Notes: generated by a model not told the origin, from the sequence alone. Positions 50,911 to 59,624 are shown, counted from the first letter of the stretch. The stretch: DNA of 64,000 nucleotides from JBOZRQ01 sp050789255 (GCA_050789255.1 JBOZRQ010000003.1:4543-68542), one strand, 5' to 3'. Numbers and translations are program-made.

Positions 50911-50944
50911 GCGTATGCGCCCTCTCGCTGAGAAGGGCATACGC
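50911..50944. promoter_or_regulatory. hairpin in the sleB/speA divergent intergenic region
   Basis: GCGTATGC and GCATACGC arms with GCCCT/AGGGC inner pairing and one bulge. It has no T-run and lies 34 bases before the decarboxylase start, so it may be a leader structure of that gene. Confidence 0.35.
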
Positions 50945-50977
50945 TGGCAAAGCAAACAGAGGTGAGAATTTACGTCA

Positions 50978-52435
50978 ATGAGCAGGCAGTCGGAAACCCC
51001 GCTTTTTTCCGGTCTGATTCAGCACGCCAGCCGAAACCCCGCGCAGTTCCATATCCCCGGGCACAATAAAGGAGCGGCAATGGCGCCGGAGTTGGCCGAT
51101 ATTCTTGGCGAGCGGGCGCTCGCCCTGGACCTGATCAACATTCCGCCTGTGGACGACCTGCACAACCCCACCGGGATCATCCGTGAGGCCCAGGAACTGG
51201 CTGCCGAGGCCTTCGGGGCCGACCACACACTCTTCAGCGTGCAGGGCACCAGTTGCGCGGTCATGGCCATGATTATGAGTGTGTGCGGCCCGGGCGACAA
51301 GATACTGCTGCCCCGAAACATCCACCGGTCGGCCCTTACGGGGCTGATTCTGGCTGGTGCGGTACCGGTGTTCATGACGCCGGACCTGGACGGGGCCCTG
51401 GGCATAGCCCATGGAGTGAGCCCCCGGACAGTTGAACTTTCCCTGGAAGCGCACCCCGATGCCAAGGCCGTCCTCGTGATCAACCCGACCTACTTCGGGG
51501 TCTCGACGGACCTGGAGAGCATCGCCCGGCTGGCCCACGCCCGCCGCATCCCGGTATTGGTCGATGAGGCCCACGGGGCGCATTTGCATTTCCACGAGAT
51601 GCTGCCCCCCTCCGCGATGCAAGCCGGTGCGGACCTTGCCGCCGCATCAATTCACAAACTCGGGGGGTCGCTGACCCAATCGAGCGTCCTTCATGTACGG
51701 GGCGATCTGGTTCAGCCCAACCGGGTGCGCACAGTGATGTCCATGCTGACCTCCACCAGCACGTCCTACCTGCTGCTGGCCTCCCTGGACGTGGCACGCA
51801 AGCAGCTGGCCACTTCCGGGCGCCGACTGCTGGACCGTTCCCTGCAGATCGCCGGCGACCTGCGTTTGGCCGTCAATGCAATGCCCGGGCTGCACAGCTT
51901 TGGGCCAGAGATCCTGGAGCCCGGTACAGCTAGGCACGGGCTCGACCCGACCAAGCTGAGCATCTCCACCCGAGCGCTCGGAATCTCCGGGGCGGAGGCG
52001 GAAGTCTTCCTTCGCAGCGAGTTCGGCGTAGAGGTGGAGATGTCCGACCTGTACAGCCTCCTGTGCATCATCAGCATTGGTGTGCGGCAGCAGGAAGTCG
52101 ACCGGCTCAAAGCAGGCCTGGACAGCCTGGTTCAAAGGTACGAAAGGGACGCCTCGCCGGATCAGGTCAAGCTAAGCCTGCCCGTTATGCCGGACCTGGC
52201 GCTTTCGCCGCGAGAGGCATTTTTCGCCAGGACCGAGGCGGTGCCGCTGGAACGGGCGCAGGGGCGCATCAGCGCCGAGTCGATCATGGTCTACCCTCCC
52301 GGCATTCCCGTTTTCTTGCCTGGCGAAGTGATCTCCAGCGAAAACCTCGACTACATTTCAGCTTGCCGGGCGGCCGGACTGCCCGTGCAAGGGCTCCAGG
52401 ATCAGAGCCTGCAGCGGGTCCGAGTAGTGCGTTGA
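50978..52435 (+). CDS. speA: Orn/Lys/Arg decarboxylase family protein (SpeA-like)
   Basis: A PLP enzyme of the bacterial arginine/lysine/ornithine decarboxylase group, 485 residues, the length of the Bacillus SpeA type. PLP lysine in ASIHKLGGSLTQ (about residue 226), the cofactor Asp in VLVDEAHGAH (about 195), FHIPGHNKG at the N-terminus, and the C-terminal VYPPGIPVFLPGE block that marks this family. Arginine is the most likely substrate (agmatine for polyamines), but lysine or ornithine cannot be excluded. The start has no strong ribosome site (AGGTGAG lies 12 bases up). Confidence 0.88.
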   Translation: MSRQSETPLFSGLIQHASRNPAQFHIPGHNKGAAMAPELADILGERALALDLINIPPVDDLHNPTGIIREAQELAAEAFGADHTLFSVQGTSCAVMAMIMSVCGPGDKILLPRNIHRSALTGLILAGAVPVFMTPDLDGALGIAHGVSPRTVELSLEAHPDAKAVLVINPTYFGVSTDLESIARLAHARRIPVLVDEAHGAHLHFHEMLPPSAMQAGADLAAASIHKLGGSLTQSSVLHVRGDLVQPNRVRTVMSMLTSTSTSYLLLASLDVARKQLATSGRRLLDRSLQIAGDLRLAVNAMPGLHSFGPEILEPGTARHGLDPTKLSISTRALGISGAEAEVFLRSEFGVEVEMSDLYSLLCIISIGVRQQEVDRLKAGLDSLVQRYERDASPDQVKLSLPVMPDLALSPREAFFARTEAVPLERAQGRISAESIMVYPPGIPVFLPGEVISSENLDYISACRAAGLPVQGLQDQSLQRVRVVR

Positions 52436-52556
52436 GGGCCCTGCTCACGAATGCCAAAATCTAGCCCTTCTAAGCGCTGCCCAAGGGTGCGACGAACCTC
52501 CGCTCACTGGAGATAATACTCGTGCAACCTTGCGGGGCGAAGAAGGAGACTGTGCG

Positions 52557-53645
52557 ATGAAACTGCAAAAGCGCGTGGGCATCGGCGCTCTGCTGGTAGT
52601 TCTCATGATGGCGCTCCTTGTGCCCGTGTCCAGGGCAGAAGGCGAGACGGAGGACCTAACGCCGCGCCTGCTGGAGATCTTTGAGCTGCGTGCCAGATGG
52701 CTTCTGACCGACGAGGCTCCGCCGCCGATCGAACGGGACTATTTGCCGGAATCCAAGACGGCCAAGTGGGCCATGTCCCACGAACACGGCAAGCTCCGCT
52801 ACATGAAACAGTGGGCGCAGAACCGAAAGGTCCGATTCGTACACAGCAAACCGACCATCAAGGTGAAGCAACTCAAGGTGACCCCCGACCGCGCCAGGTT
52901 CTACGTGGCGCAAAGCCTCGCCCTGGGATACGTCTACCCCAACGAAGAGCAGATCAACATGTTTGGCGTCGGCACCCGCCACATCATTGAACTGCGGCGC
53001 CAGGGCGACAAGTGGCTGATCAGCCTGGAGTGGTACACCGACCCCTTGGGCGACGACACCGAGGTTCCAGACGTGACTCCGGCCCTGGTCCCGGACACGC
53101 CATTCCCTGCGACGCCAGTACTCCAGAGAGTCCCGGCAGGGCCTGTCGCTGCCAAGGGATATGACCGCGATGGCGCGGTGCGCTACGCCGATGAGTATTG
53201 TGGCGTTGCCTGGGGCTGTGGCAACAGCAACCGCTACAACACCAATTTCCGCGACTACAACGGCGTCGGCGGGGACTGTACCAACTACGTCTCCCAGGCT
53301 TTGCGAGAGGGTGGCGGCGTCAAGGTGCCGATCATCACCCGGGTAGACACCCTGGCAGCGCATCTGCAGCACTCAGGCAGGGCGTCCATGGTGGCCAGGG
53401 GGGCGTTCCAACAGCTTTGGAAAGAGGCGGCGAGCCGGTCGGAAGGGTTCGGTCGGTGGATCAAGAAGGGTGATCTGGTCGCCTACCAGGAGAAGGGGAA
53501 GCTCGAGCACTTCGCCATCGTGACCGGATTTGACTCCCGCGGGTATCCCTTGGTAAACTCCCACACGGCTGACCGATACCACGTGCCCTTCGACCTGGGC
53601 TGGGACCGCAAGACGGTCTACTGGCTCTTCAAGGTGCGTGACTGA
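52557..53645 (+). CDS. secreted protein with amidase_6-type (CHAP-like) domain
   Basis: A signal peptide (IGALLVVLMMALLVPVSRAEG) precedes a 362-residue protein. The N-terminal half is helical then beta-rich; the C-terminal half (about residues 200-362) is the putative amidase domain, with the catalytic Cys in GVGGDCTNYVSQAL (about 245) and His in KLEHFAIVTGFD (about 322), followed by VNSHTADRYHVPFDL. Members are found in spore-formers and probably cut peptides or peptidoglycan. ATG at 52557 after GAAGGAG. Single gene with terminator. Confidence 0.85.
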   Translation: MKLQKRVGIGALLVVLMMALLVPVSRAEGETEDLTPRLLEIFELRARWLLTDEAPPPIERDYLPESKTAKWAMSHEHGKLRYMKQWAQNRKVRFVHSKPTIKVKQLKVTPDRARFYVAQSLALGYVYPNEEQINMFGVGTRHIIELRRQGDKWLISLEWYTDPLGDDTEVPDVTPALVPDTPFPATPVLQRVPAGPVAAKGYDRDGAVRYADEYCGVAWGCGNSNRYNTNFRDYNGVGGDCTNYVSQALREGGGVKVPIITRVDTLAAHLQHSGRASMVARGAFQQLWKEAASRSEGFGRWIKKGDLVAYQEKGKLEHFAIVTGFDSRGYPLVNSHTADRYHVPFDLGWDRKTVYWLFKVRD

Positions 53646-53657
53646 CGGGCATGAAAG

Positions 53658-53694
53658 TCGCCAGACCTTCGGCACACAGCCGGCGGTCTGGCGA
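53658..53694 (+). terminator. intrinsic terminator after the amidase gene
   Basis: Stem TCGCCAGACC/GGTCTGGCGA with inner GGC/GCC pairing, then AACTTTTG. Confidence 0.8.
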
Positions 53695-53777
53695 AACTTT
53701 TGCGCGCTTGGGCGCATGTCATCTTTACAACACATAAGGTGGTACGGGGCTAACTTCTTACAAAGGGGGCAAGCTGG

Positions 53778-54080
53778 ATGGTCACCGTGGTGCCGATCGA
53801 AATCGATGGCAAGACGGCGGTCGGCGTCATCGTAGAATTGCCCAAGACGCGGCTGCTGGCCATTTCAACGGACAAGGGGTATATCATGTGCGGCGCGCTT
53901 GATGTCGCACTGCTCAACAACCGGCTGGCCGAGCGACAGATCCTGGCGGGCCGTGCGCTGGGGGTGCGGTCCCTGGAAGATCTGCTGAATGCGCCCCTGC
54001 ACGACGTGACCGAAGCTGCGGAGCGGTTGGGGGTTACCCCTGGCATGGCTGGGCGCGATGCGCTGAAACTGCTCTTCTGA
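53778..54080 (+). CDS. yunC: YunC family (DUF1805) protein
   Basis: A 100-residue protein whose length and blocks (LLAISTDKGYIMCGALDVALLN, about residues 26-47, and AERQILAGRALGVRSLEDLL) fit DUF1805/YunC. The family is widespread in Bacilli and archaea and of unknown function. Ribosome site AAAGGGGG. Convergent with the EamA gene, with only five bases between the stops. Confidence 0.85.
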   Translation: MVTVVPIEIDGKTAVGVIVELPKTRLLAISTDKGYIMCGALDVALLNNRLAERQILAGRALGVRSLEDLLNAPLHDVTEAAERLGVTPGMAGRDALKLLF

Positions 54081-54085
54081 CCTTA

Positions 54086-54505
54086 CTACTTGGCCACGAG
54101 AAGCAGTCCCCCGATAACGAGGGCGGCCCCCACAAACTTCTCGGGTGTCGAGATCTCACCTAACAACAAGTCGGCGGCCACCAAGGTAATGATGGGCGAC
54201 GAAGCCATAATGATGCCGACCTGGCCGGCGCTGCCGTGCTGGAGGGCATAGAAGTAAAGAGCGTCGCCCACCACCGTGGCCAGCAGAGCTTCGACAGCCA
54301 GCCACATGAAAGTTTGGGGCTTAACAAATGGGAGAAGCCGGTGGTCGCCGCTGGCGACCAGCCAGACGGTTACCAGGCTCATGGCGATCAGCGATCGGAC
54401 GCCCATGCCGATCACTGGCGAGACCTGACTTAGTGCGATCTTTGCCGCCACCGGAGCGAATCCCCAGCAGATGGCCGCCAGGATTGCCAGAACAATGGCC
54501 CACAT
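54086..54505 (-). CDS. single-domain EamA (DMT superfamily) transporter
   Basis: A 139-residue protein with about five membrane helices, equal to one EamA repeat (WGFAPVAAKIALSQVSP at the start, IITLVAADLLLGEISTPEKFVGAALVIGG at the end). Most EamA transporters have two repeats in about 300 residues; this half-size form would have to dimerise, as small DMT members do. GAGGAGACGCC before the ATG. It lies just downstream of the beta-lactamase-like gene, on the same strand. Confidence 0.82.
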   Translation of the reverse strand: MWAIVLAILAAICWGFAPVAAKIALSQVSPVIGMGVRSLIAMSLVTVWLVASGDHRLLPFVKPQTFMWLAVEALLATVVGDALYFYALQHGSAGQVGIIMASSPIITLVAADLLLGEISTPEKFVGAALVIGGLLLVAK

Positions 54506-54549
54506 AGGCGTCTCCTCACGTACCTGTCAGTTAGGGGCCAGTGTTGAGC

Positions 54550-55344
54550 TTACGGGTCCTCCGAGGAAGTCACCAGCCAGTCCTGGTAGTAGTACATCTT
54601 CGCTGCGAGATCGGCGATCAGGTTGACAGCCTGGTCGTAGGGAATGTCCTCCGTGAAGACCGAGATGGCGAAAGAGCGGTCCGGCGCGTAGACCAGGCCA
54701 GAGTCGGCGATCATGTTGGACAAGGTGCCCACCTTGTGTGCCACGATGACGTCAGGGGGGAGTTTGGCAGGAATTCGGTCGTTGAACACGGTGGACTCCA
54801 TGAGGCCGAGCAGGAACTGTGTCAGTTCCGGGCTGATCCCCGCCTGCCCGCTGTCGAGCTTCTGGAGGATCGTGTTGGCGCCCCGCGCAGTCATTGTTGG
54901 GCGGGTGGCGGTGTATGGGGGTTCCACGCCCAGGGAGAGCATGTAATCCCGAATAACGTCGCTGCCAATCCATCGTTCCAGCATATTCCGGGCAATGTTG
55001 TCCGAAACCCGGATCATGCGGTCCAGCAGGAACCTTACGTCGAACGTATCGCCCTCTTTGACCATGTACTGGATGCTGCCGGCTCCGCCTTCGTAGTCGG
55101 TGGCGGCGTGGTAGGTGATCTGGTCGTCCAGGCTGACGTCGCCCGTGGTTACGTAGTGAAGAATGGTCATGGCAATCGGCACTTTCACCACGCTGGCGGC
55201 CGGGAACACCCGGTCCGGGTTGATCTCGGCGGTCCGGCCGGTCGCCAGGTCCATGACCACCACGCCAACCTGTTCGGCCAACTGGTTGAGTTCACCCAGC
55301 ATTAGCTGCCGGGCCCATTCAGGCGAAAACGGTTTCTTGGGCAC
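54550..55344 (-). CDS. class A beta-lactamase-fold serine hydrolase
   Basis: The 264-residue protein has the SxxK motif in FPAASVVKVP (Ser about residue 51), an SDN triad in MIRVSDNIARNML (about 122) and a KVG form of the third box in VAHKVGTLSN (about 207). A clear Omega-loop ExxLN is absent, and there is no signal peptide, so an antibiotic-hydrolysing role is doubtful; it may be a peptidase or amidase of the same fold. GTG start at 55344 after GGGAGGG. Confidence 0.82.
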   Translation of the reverse strand: MPKKPFSPEWARQLMLGELNQLAEQVGVVVMDLATGRTAEINPDRVFPAASVVKVPIAMTILHYVTTGDVSLDDQITYHAATDYEGGAGSIQYMVKEGDTFDVRFLLDRMIRVSDNIARNMLERWIGSDVIRDYMLSLGVEPPYTATRPTMTARGANTILQKLDSGQAGISPELTQFLLGLMESTVFNDRIPAKLPPDVIVAHKVGTLSNMIADSGLVYAPDRSFAISVFTEDIPYDQAVNLIADLAAKMYYYQDWLVTSSEDP

Positions 55345-55524
55345 TGTTGTCCCTCCCGCGGTCATTGCCCTCGTCGCATCACTTTACGCTCTCGCCACAC
55401 CGAAGATGCACAAACTCGCCATCCCTATAGGTCCTTCGCACCATTCACGCAGTTCCCGAAGGAGTTCGCATTTTTTGGCCCGAATGGTAAAGTGGTAAAA
55501 CCACTTCACCTGGGGAGCGTAACT

Positions 55525-56868
55525 ATGAACGTAGAGAACTACAAAGGTACACCCGTCGTGACCGAGATGCTCGTAATTCCGGTGGCTGGCCATGACAGCA
55601 TGCTGTTTAACCTGAGCGGCGCCCACAGCCCCTTCTTCACGCGTAACGTGGTGATCATGAAGGATAGCGCCGGCCACACGGGCGTGGGCGAAGTCCCCGG
55701 CGGCGAGCGCATCCGCCAGACCCTCGAAGACGCCAAGTCGCAGGTGATTGGCCAGTCGATCGGCACCTACAACAATATTCTTAATGCTGTCCGGAAGCGG
55801 TTTGCCGACCGGGACGCCGGCGGGCGCGGGCTTCAGACCTTCGACCTGCGGATTACGATCCATGCGGTAACCGCCCTGGAGGCGGCGCTCCTCGACCTGC
55901 TCGGCCAGTACCTGGAGGTGCCGGTGGCAGCCTTGCTGGGCGAAGGCCAGCAGCGCGATGCGGTTGAGATGCTGGGCTACCTGTTCTACGTGGGCGACCG
56001 CCGGAAGACCGATCTGCCCTACCTGAGCGACCCGAACGCCGAGGACGACTGGTTCCGCCTGCGCCACGAGGAGGCGCTCACCCCTGAGGCCGTGGTGCGC
56101 CTGGCCGAGGCGGCCCACGCCCGCTATGGCTTCAATGACTTCAAGCTGAAGGGCGGCGTGCTCGCTGGTGACGAGGAGATCGCGGCCGTAACCGCCCTGC
56201 ATGAGCGGTTCCCGCAGGCTCGTATCACCCTTGACCCCAACGGCGCCTGGTCGTTGAACGAAGCGATTCGCCTGTGCAAGAACCAGCATCACGTGCTGGC
56301 CTACGCCGAAGATCCCTGCGGCGCCGAGAACGGCTACTCGTCCCGCGAGGTCATGGCGGAGTTCCGCCGGGCCACCGGGCTTCCGACCGCCACCAACATG
56401 ATCGCTACCGACTGGCGCGAGATGGGACATGCCATTCAGCTGAATGCTGTGGACATCCCCCTGGCGGACCCGCACTTCTGGACCATGCAGGGCTCCGTGC
56501 GCGTCGCCCAGATGTGCAACGAGTGGGGCCGCACCTGGGGCTCGCACTCGAACAATCACTTTGACATTTCGCTCGCGATGTTCACCCACGTGGCGGCCGC
56601 CGCTCCCGGCAAGATCACCGCCATTGACACCCACTGGATCTGGCAGGACGGCCAGCGCCTGACGAAGGAGCCGCTGAAGATCGTCGGCGGCATGGTGGCC
56701 GTGCCCCAGAAGCCGGGCCTCGGCGTGGAGATCGACATGGCGCAGATCGAAAAGGCGCACGACCTGTACCTGCGCGAGGGACTGGGCGCCCGCGACGACT
56801 CCCGGGGCATGCAGTACCTGATCCCCGGCTGGAAGTTCGACAACAAGCGCCCCTGCCTGGTGCGCTAA
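55525..56868 (+). CDS. gudD: glucarate dehydratase
   Basis: GudD dehydrates D-glucarate to 5-keto-4-deoxy-glucarate. The 447-residue length and the enolase-superfamily residues match: Lys pair in DFKLKGG (about 207), metal ligands in TLDPNGAW (about 236) and AEDPCG (about 267), ATNMIATDWRE (about 290), and the catalytic His in GSHSNNHFD (about 340). GVGEVPGGERIRQTLED is the usual N-terminal block. ATG at 55525 after TGGGGAGCG. No glucarate transporter or aldolase is adjacent. Confidence 0.93.
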   Translation: MNVENYKGTPVVTEMLVIPVAGHDSMLFNLSGAHSPFFTRNVVIMKDSAGHTGVGEVPGGERIRQTLEDAKSQVIGQSIGTYNNILNAVRKRFADRDAGGRGLQTFDLRITIHAVTALEAALLDLLGQYLEVPVAALLGEGQQRDAVEMLGYLFYVGDRRKTDLPYLSDPNAEDDWFRLRHEEALTPEAVVRLAEAAHARYGFNDFKLKGGVLAGDEEIAAVTALHERFPQARITLDPNGAWSLNEAIRLCKNQHHVLAYAEDPCGAENGYSSREVMAEFRRATGLPTATNMIATDWREMGHAIQLNAVDIPLADPHFWTMQGSVRVAQMCNEWGRTWGSHSNNHFDISLAMFTHVAAAAPGKITAIDTHWIWQDGQRLTKEPLKIVGGMVAVPQKPGLGVEIDMAQIEKAHDLYLREGLGARDDSRGMQYLIPGWKFDNKRPCLVR

Positions 56869-56886
56869 GCGCTCCTTACGCAGAAC

Positions 56887-56915
56887 AAGGCCGGACGGCG
56901 AGAGCCGTCCGGCCT
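56887..56915 (+). terminator. gudD terminator hairpin, left copy
   Basis: A 29-base inverted repeat (GGCCGGACGGC and GCCGTCCGGCC arms, GAGA loop). It is followed by GAAGG rather than T, where repeat element B begins. Identical to 57174-57202. Confidence 0.75.
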
Positions 56916-57173
56916 GAAGGTCGCTGACAAACGGGTGAGCGGCGAATGGTGCAAACAAACATGCAAGCTGGTGCATAAGGGGAAGCCCGACGCATCCATC
57001 GCCGACCTGCCCAACGGGCCGCCTGCGTTCATGGAGGAACGTCAGGCGGCCCCGTCTCCATCGGGTGGCGCGTCACTCCAGCTCCGGAGCCGATGGGGCG
57101 ACGGCGCCCTTATGCGCCGGCTTGCATGCAATTGCACCATCTGCCGACAAACCGGGGTTTGTCAGCACGCTGA
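56916..57173. mobile_element. structured repeat element, copy B, inserted at a terminator
   Basis: A 258-bp relative of element A (14790-15031), with the same ends (GCTGACAAAC near the left, GTTTGTCAGCACGCTGA at the right) and the same nested stems. Copy B has a 15-bp insertion relative to A near 56990-57005; I see no other length change between the inner inverted repeats. In the 23-bp inner arms the pairing is better than in A (AAGC with GCTT). It lies between two identical 29-bp copies of the gudD terminator hairpin, which differ in sequence from those around copy A. Confidence 0.75.
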
Positions 57174-57202
57174 AAGGCCGGACGGCGAGAGCCGTCCGGC
57201 CT
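57174..57202. terminator. gudD terminator hairpin, right copy
   Basis: Identical to 56887-56915 but followed by TTCTT, so it keeps the plus-strand T-tail. It also lies just past the stop of the convergent gene at 57206 and may terminate both. Confidence 0.75.
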
Positions 57203-57205
57203 TTC

Positions 57206-58198
57206 TTATGCGTGTACCTCTTCCCAGGAGCCGCTGGCCTGCGCCCGTTCCCATGCATCCAGCACCTGCTGGATCCGCAGGCCGTGCTCAAAGCGGGGCA
57301 GGTCGGCCGGCTCCCCGTGGATCGCCTTGGCCAGGTTGCCAAGTAGGGCGGTCTGGGGCTGCTCGAAGGGGATCGCATGCAGTTCGCCGCTCGCTTCCTG
57401 GGTGCCGTAGGGCATGGTCCAGTTTTTGAGGGCCAGGGTGCCCTTGGAGCCGTAGATGTGTGTCTCAACCTTCTCGGGGAGCGCCACGTTGGTGATCAGG
57501 TTGACTGCGGCGGTGTGGTCGGAGGCGAACTGGAGAACGCCGGTAGCGGCCTGCTCACAGCCCTCGGGGTCGCCCACGGGCCACTGCATGTTGGCCTGGA
57601 CCCGGGTGATCGGGCCGAAGACCTGCATGAGCACATGGAACAGGTGAGGTGTTACCTCCCGGATGGCGCCGCCCTGTTCCCGCTTGCCGATCCACGGATT
57701 CTGCTGCCAGTCGCGGGGCCAGCGGGGGAAGACCATGTCAAGGTGAATCTGACGGATATCGCCTACGTAGCCTTCGGCGATCTTCTCCCGCAGCACGTTG
57801 ATGCCGGGGGCATAGTGAATGCCCATGTTCAGGGCGTGCACCAGGCCGGACCCCACCATGGCCTCGGTCATCTCCCTGGCCTCGGGCAAATAGAGCGCCA
57901 GAGGCTTCTCGCAGAGGATGTGCTTGCCGGCGGCGATCACATCCAGGCAGATGTTGCGGTGAAACCGAGGTGGCACACCAATGTAGACCAGGTCGACCTT
58001 GTCGCCCTGAAGCATTTCCCGGTAATCGGTGGACCAGGCGGCGCCGCCAAACTCGGCGGACGTGCGCTGGGCGAGGTCTGCGTTGGTGTCGCACAGGAAG
58101 GCAATCTGGTAGGCCGGGTTCGCGGCGAGGTTCGTGGCAACTCGGTGGCCAATGGCGCCGAGGCCAATGAGGCCCGCACGGATCGCTTGCTGGGTCAC
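57206..58198 (-). CDS. Gfo/Idh/MocA family oxidoreductase
   Basis: A 330-residue NAD(P)-dependent sugar or polyol dehydrogenase. Rossmann motif GLIGLGAIGHRVATNLA (residues 9-25), EKPLALYLPEAREM with the active-site Lys (about 98) and TPHLFHVLMQVFGP with the second-domain His (about 183). Substrate unknown; it converges on gudD and could act in sugar-acid metabolism. GTG start at 58198 with GGAGGACTC upstream. Confidence 0.88.
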   Translation of the reverse strand: MTQQAIRAGLIGLGAIGHRVATNLAANPAYQIAFLCDTNADLAQRTSAEFGGAAWSTDYREMLQGDKVDLVYIGVPPRFHRNICLDVIAAGKHILCEKPLALYLPEAREMTEAMVGSGLVHALNMGIHYAPGINVLREKIAEGYVGDIRQIHLDMVFPRWPRDWQQNPWIGKREQGGAIREVTPHLFHVLMQVFGPITRVQANMQWPVGDPEGCEQAATGVLQFASDHTAAVNLITNVALPEKVETHIYGSKGTLALKNWTMPYGTQEASGELHAIPFEQPQTALLGNLAKAIHGEPADLPRFEHGLRIQQVLDAWERAQASGSWEEVHA

Positions 58199-58282
58199 GG
58201 CTGTGAGTCCTCCTGCCAGGGTGCTGTGTGGGTAGGGTTTCCCACATTTGACGTTCAGAGCGGCAGGGAAGTCACGGTTGCG

Positions 58283-59068
58283 CTATCCCCCGAACTGCCA
58301 GACCACATAGCTGAGGTTGCCCATCTCGTAGCCGCGGTACAGCTCCTTGACCGAGCGCTGATCATCAGCGGCGCCAAGGGCATAGAAGAGCGGGACAAAG
58401 TGCTCTCTGCCGTTCGGGGGCACGGCCATGCGCGCGTGGGGCGCCTCGGTGTCATAGCTGAACAGGGCGGTCAGGTCCCACTCGGAAGCCCGCCGGAGCA
58501 CCCAGTCGTCGAACGCTACGGCCCAGGCGTCCGCTTCGTTCTCGGGCGCCCGCCAGCGAATGGTGGAGAAGTTGTGGACGGTGACGCCGCTGAAGATCAG
58601 GAGGATATCGTTGGCGCGCAGGGCCGAGAGCGCCTTGCCGATGCGGAACTGTTCTGCTGGGGACAGGTCAGGATTGACGGACATGGCAACCACCGGGACG
58701 TCGGCCTCCGGGTAGAGCATGCGCAGCACGCACCAGGCGCCGTGGTCGAGCCCCCGGCTGGTATCGTTCGCATAAGGAATGCCCTCCTGCGCGAACAGGC
58801 GGCCAATCTCCTCCGAGACAGTGCGGTCGCCCCGGGCGGGGTAGGTGACCTGGTAGAGTTCCGGGGGGAAGCCCCGGAAGTCATAGATGGTGCGGTACTC
58901 GTCCACCGCGCTGACCTGCTGGACGTCGCTTTCCCAGTGAGCAGAGAAGAGCACAATGGCCTTGGGGCGCGGCAGGCCGGCGCCCAGGCTGCGCAGGAAG
59001 CGGGTGTAGGGCTTATCTTCAATCGCCATCATCGGAGAACCGTGGGCGACAAAAAAGGCTGGCAGCAT
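58283..59068 (-). CDS. LigB-type extradiol ring-cleavage dioxygenase (YgiD/DODA family)
   Basis: A 261-residue protein with the metal ligands and catalytic His of the family: AHGSP (His 9), LFSAHWES (His 44), GLDHGAWCVLRMLYPEAD (about 108) and REHFVPLFYALGAA (about 223). These enzymes open catechol rings, for example DOPA. It is divergent from the HxlR regulator at 59178, and the shared intergenic region has YodB-like palindromes, suggesting induction by quinones or catechols. GGAGGG before the ATG. Confidence 0.9.
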   Translation of the reverse strand: MLPAFFVAHGSPMMAIEDKPYTRFLRSLGAGLPRPKAIVLFSAHWESDVQQVSAVDEYRTIYDFRGFPPELYQVTYPARGDRTVSEEIGRLFAQEGIPYANDTSRGLDHGAWCVLRMLYPEADVPVVAMSVNPDLSPAEQFRIGKALSALRANDILLIFSGVTVHNFSTIRWRAPENEADAWAVAFDDWVLRRASEWDLTALFSYDTEAPHARMAVPPNGREHFVPLFYALGAADDQRSVKELYRGYEMGNLSYVVWQFGG

Positions 59069-59084
59069 GCGGAACCCTCCTTTA

Positions 59085-59123
59085 AGGTTACTATTCGTAA
59101 CCTAGTATATGATCGTAACTAGG
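59085..59123. promoter_or_regulatory. HxlR/YodB-type operators between dioxygenase and regulator
   Basis: AGGTTAC-TATTC-GTAACCT (59085-59103) is a perfect 7-bp palindrome with a 5-base centre, close to the YodB-type TTAC-N5-GTAA site. A second palindrome with arms CCTAGT and ACTAGG spans 59101-59123. Together they cover the dioxygenase ribosome site and promoter region. A TATAAT at 59150-59155 could serve the regulator gene. Confidence 0.65.
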
Positions 59124-59177
59124 TGTCGTCAACCGTAAGGAAATGGGGGTATAATGACTTTTGGTGAGGTGAAACCC

Positions 59178-59483
59178 GTGACTGACTTTCAGCTCTGACC
59201 GAAATTCGAGGGCGCCATGCAGTTGCTTGGCAAGCGGTGGACCGGTCTGGTCCTGTCGATGCTCATGTCCGGCCCCCGGCGATTCTCCGAAATGGAATCG
59301 GCGCTTCCGATCAGTGGGCGGCTGCTCTCCGAACGGCTCAAAGAGTTGGAGGCAGCTGGGGTGGTCACGCGCACGGTCTTACCTGAACAGCCTGTCAGAG
59401 TACAGTATGCCCTGACGGCCAAAGGAAGGGCGATGGAGCCTGTCATTACCGCCGTCCAACGCTGGGCGGATGAGTGGGAATAA
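59178..59483 (+). CDS. HxlR-family redox regulator with in-frame TGA at the sensor-Cys codon
   Basis: From the GTG at 59178 (GAGGTGA seven bases upstream) the frame reads VTDFQL, then TGA (59196-59198), then PKFEGAMQLLGKRWTGLVLS and on without interruption to 59483. Members of this family start with a conserved L-C-PKFE motif, and that Cys is the thiol sensor in YodB and HypR. The TGA therefore replaces the Cys codon. The winged helix is complete (RFSEMESALPISGRLLSERLKELEAAGVV). Either selenocysteine is inserted, the gene carries a nonsense mutation, or translation starts at the ATG at 59217, which has only a weak GAGGG. A strong terminator follows. Confidence 0.65.
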
Positions 59484-59490
59484 GGAAACG

Positions 59491-59530
59491 GCAGTCTCCC
59501 CAGACGAGTTGGGGGGACTGCTGTTTTTTT
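59491..59530 (+). terminator. intrinsic terminator after the HxlR gene
   Basis: A 12-bp stem GCAGTCTCCCCA/TGGGGGGACTGC (one T-G pair), 7-base loop, then TG and seven T. Confidence 0.92.
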
Positions 59531-59624
59531 CGGACCTGAGCCACGCTGAATTCCCTCTTGTGTAACTATCTAAAATCAAATACGATGGTTACATTACGTG
59601 TTGACACAGGAGGAGGAGCCCCGA

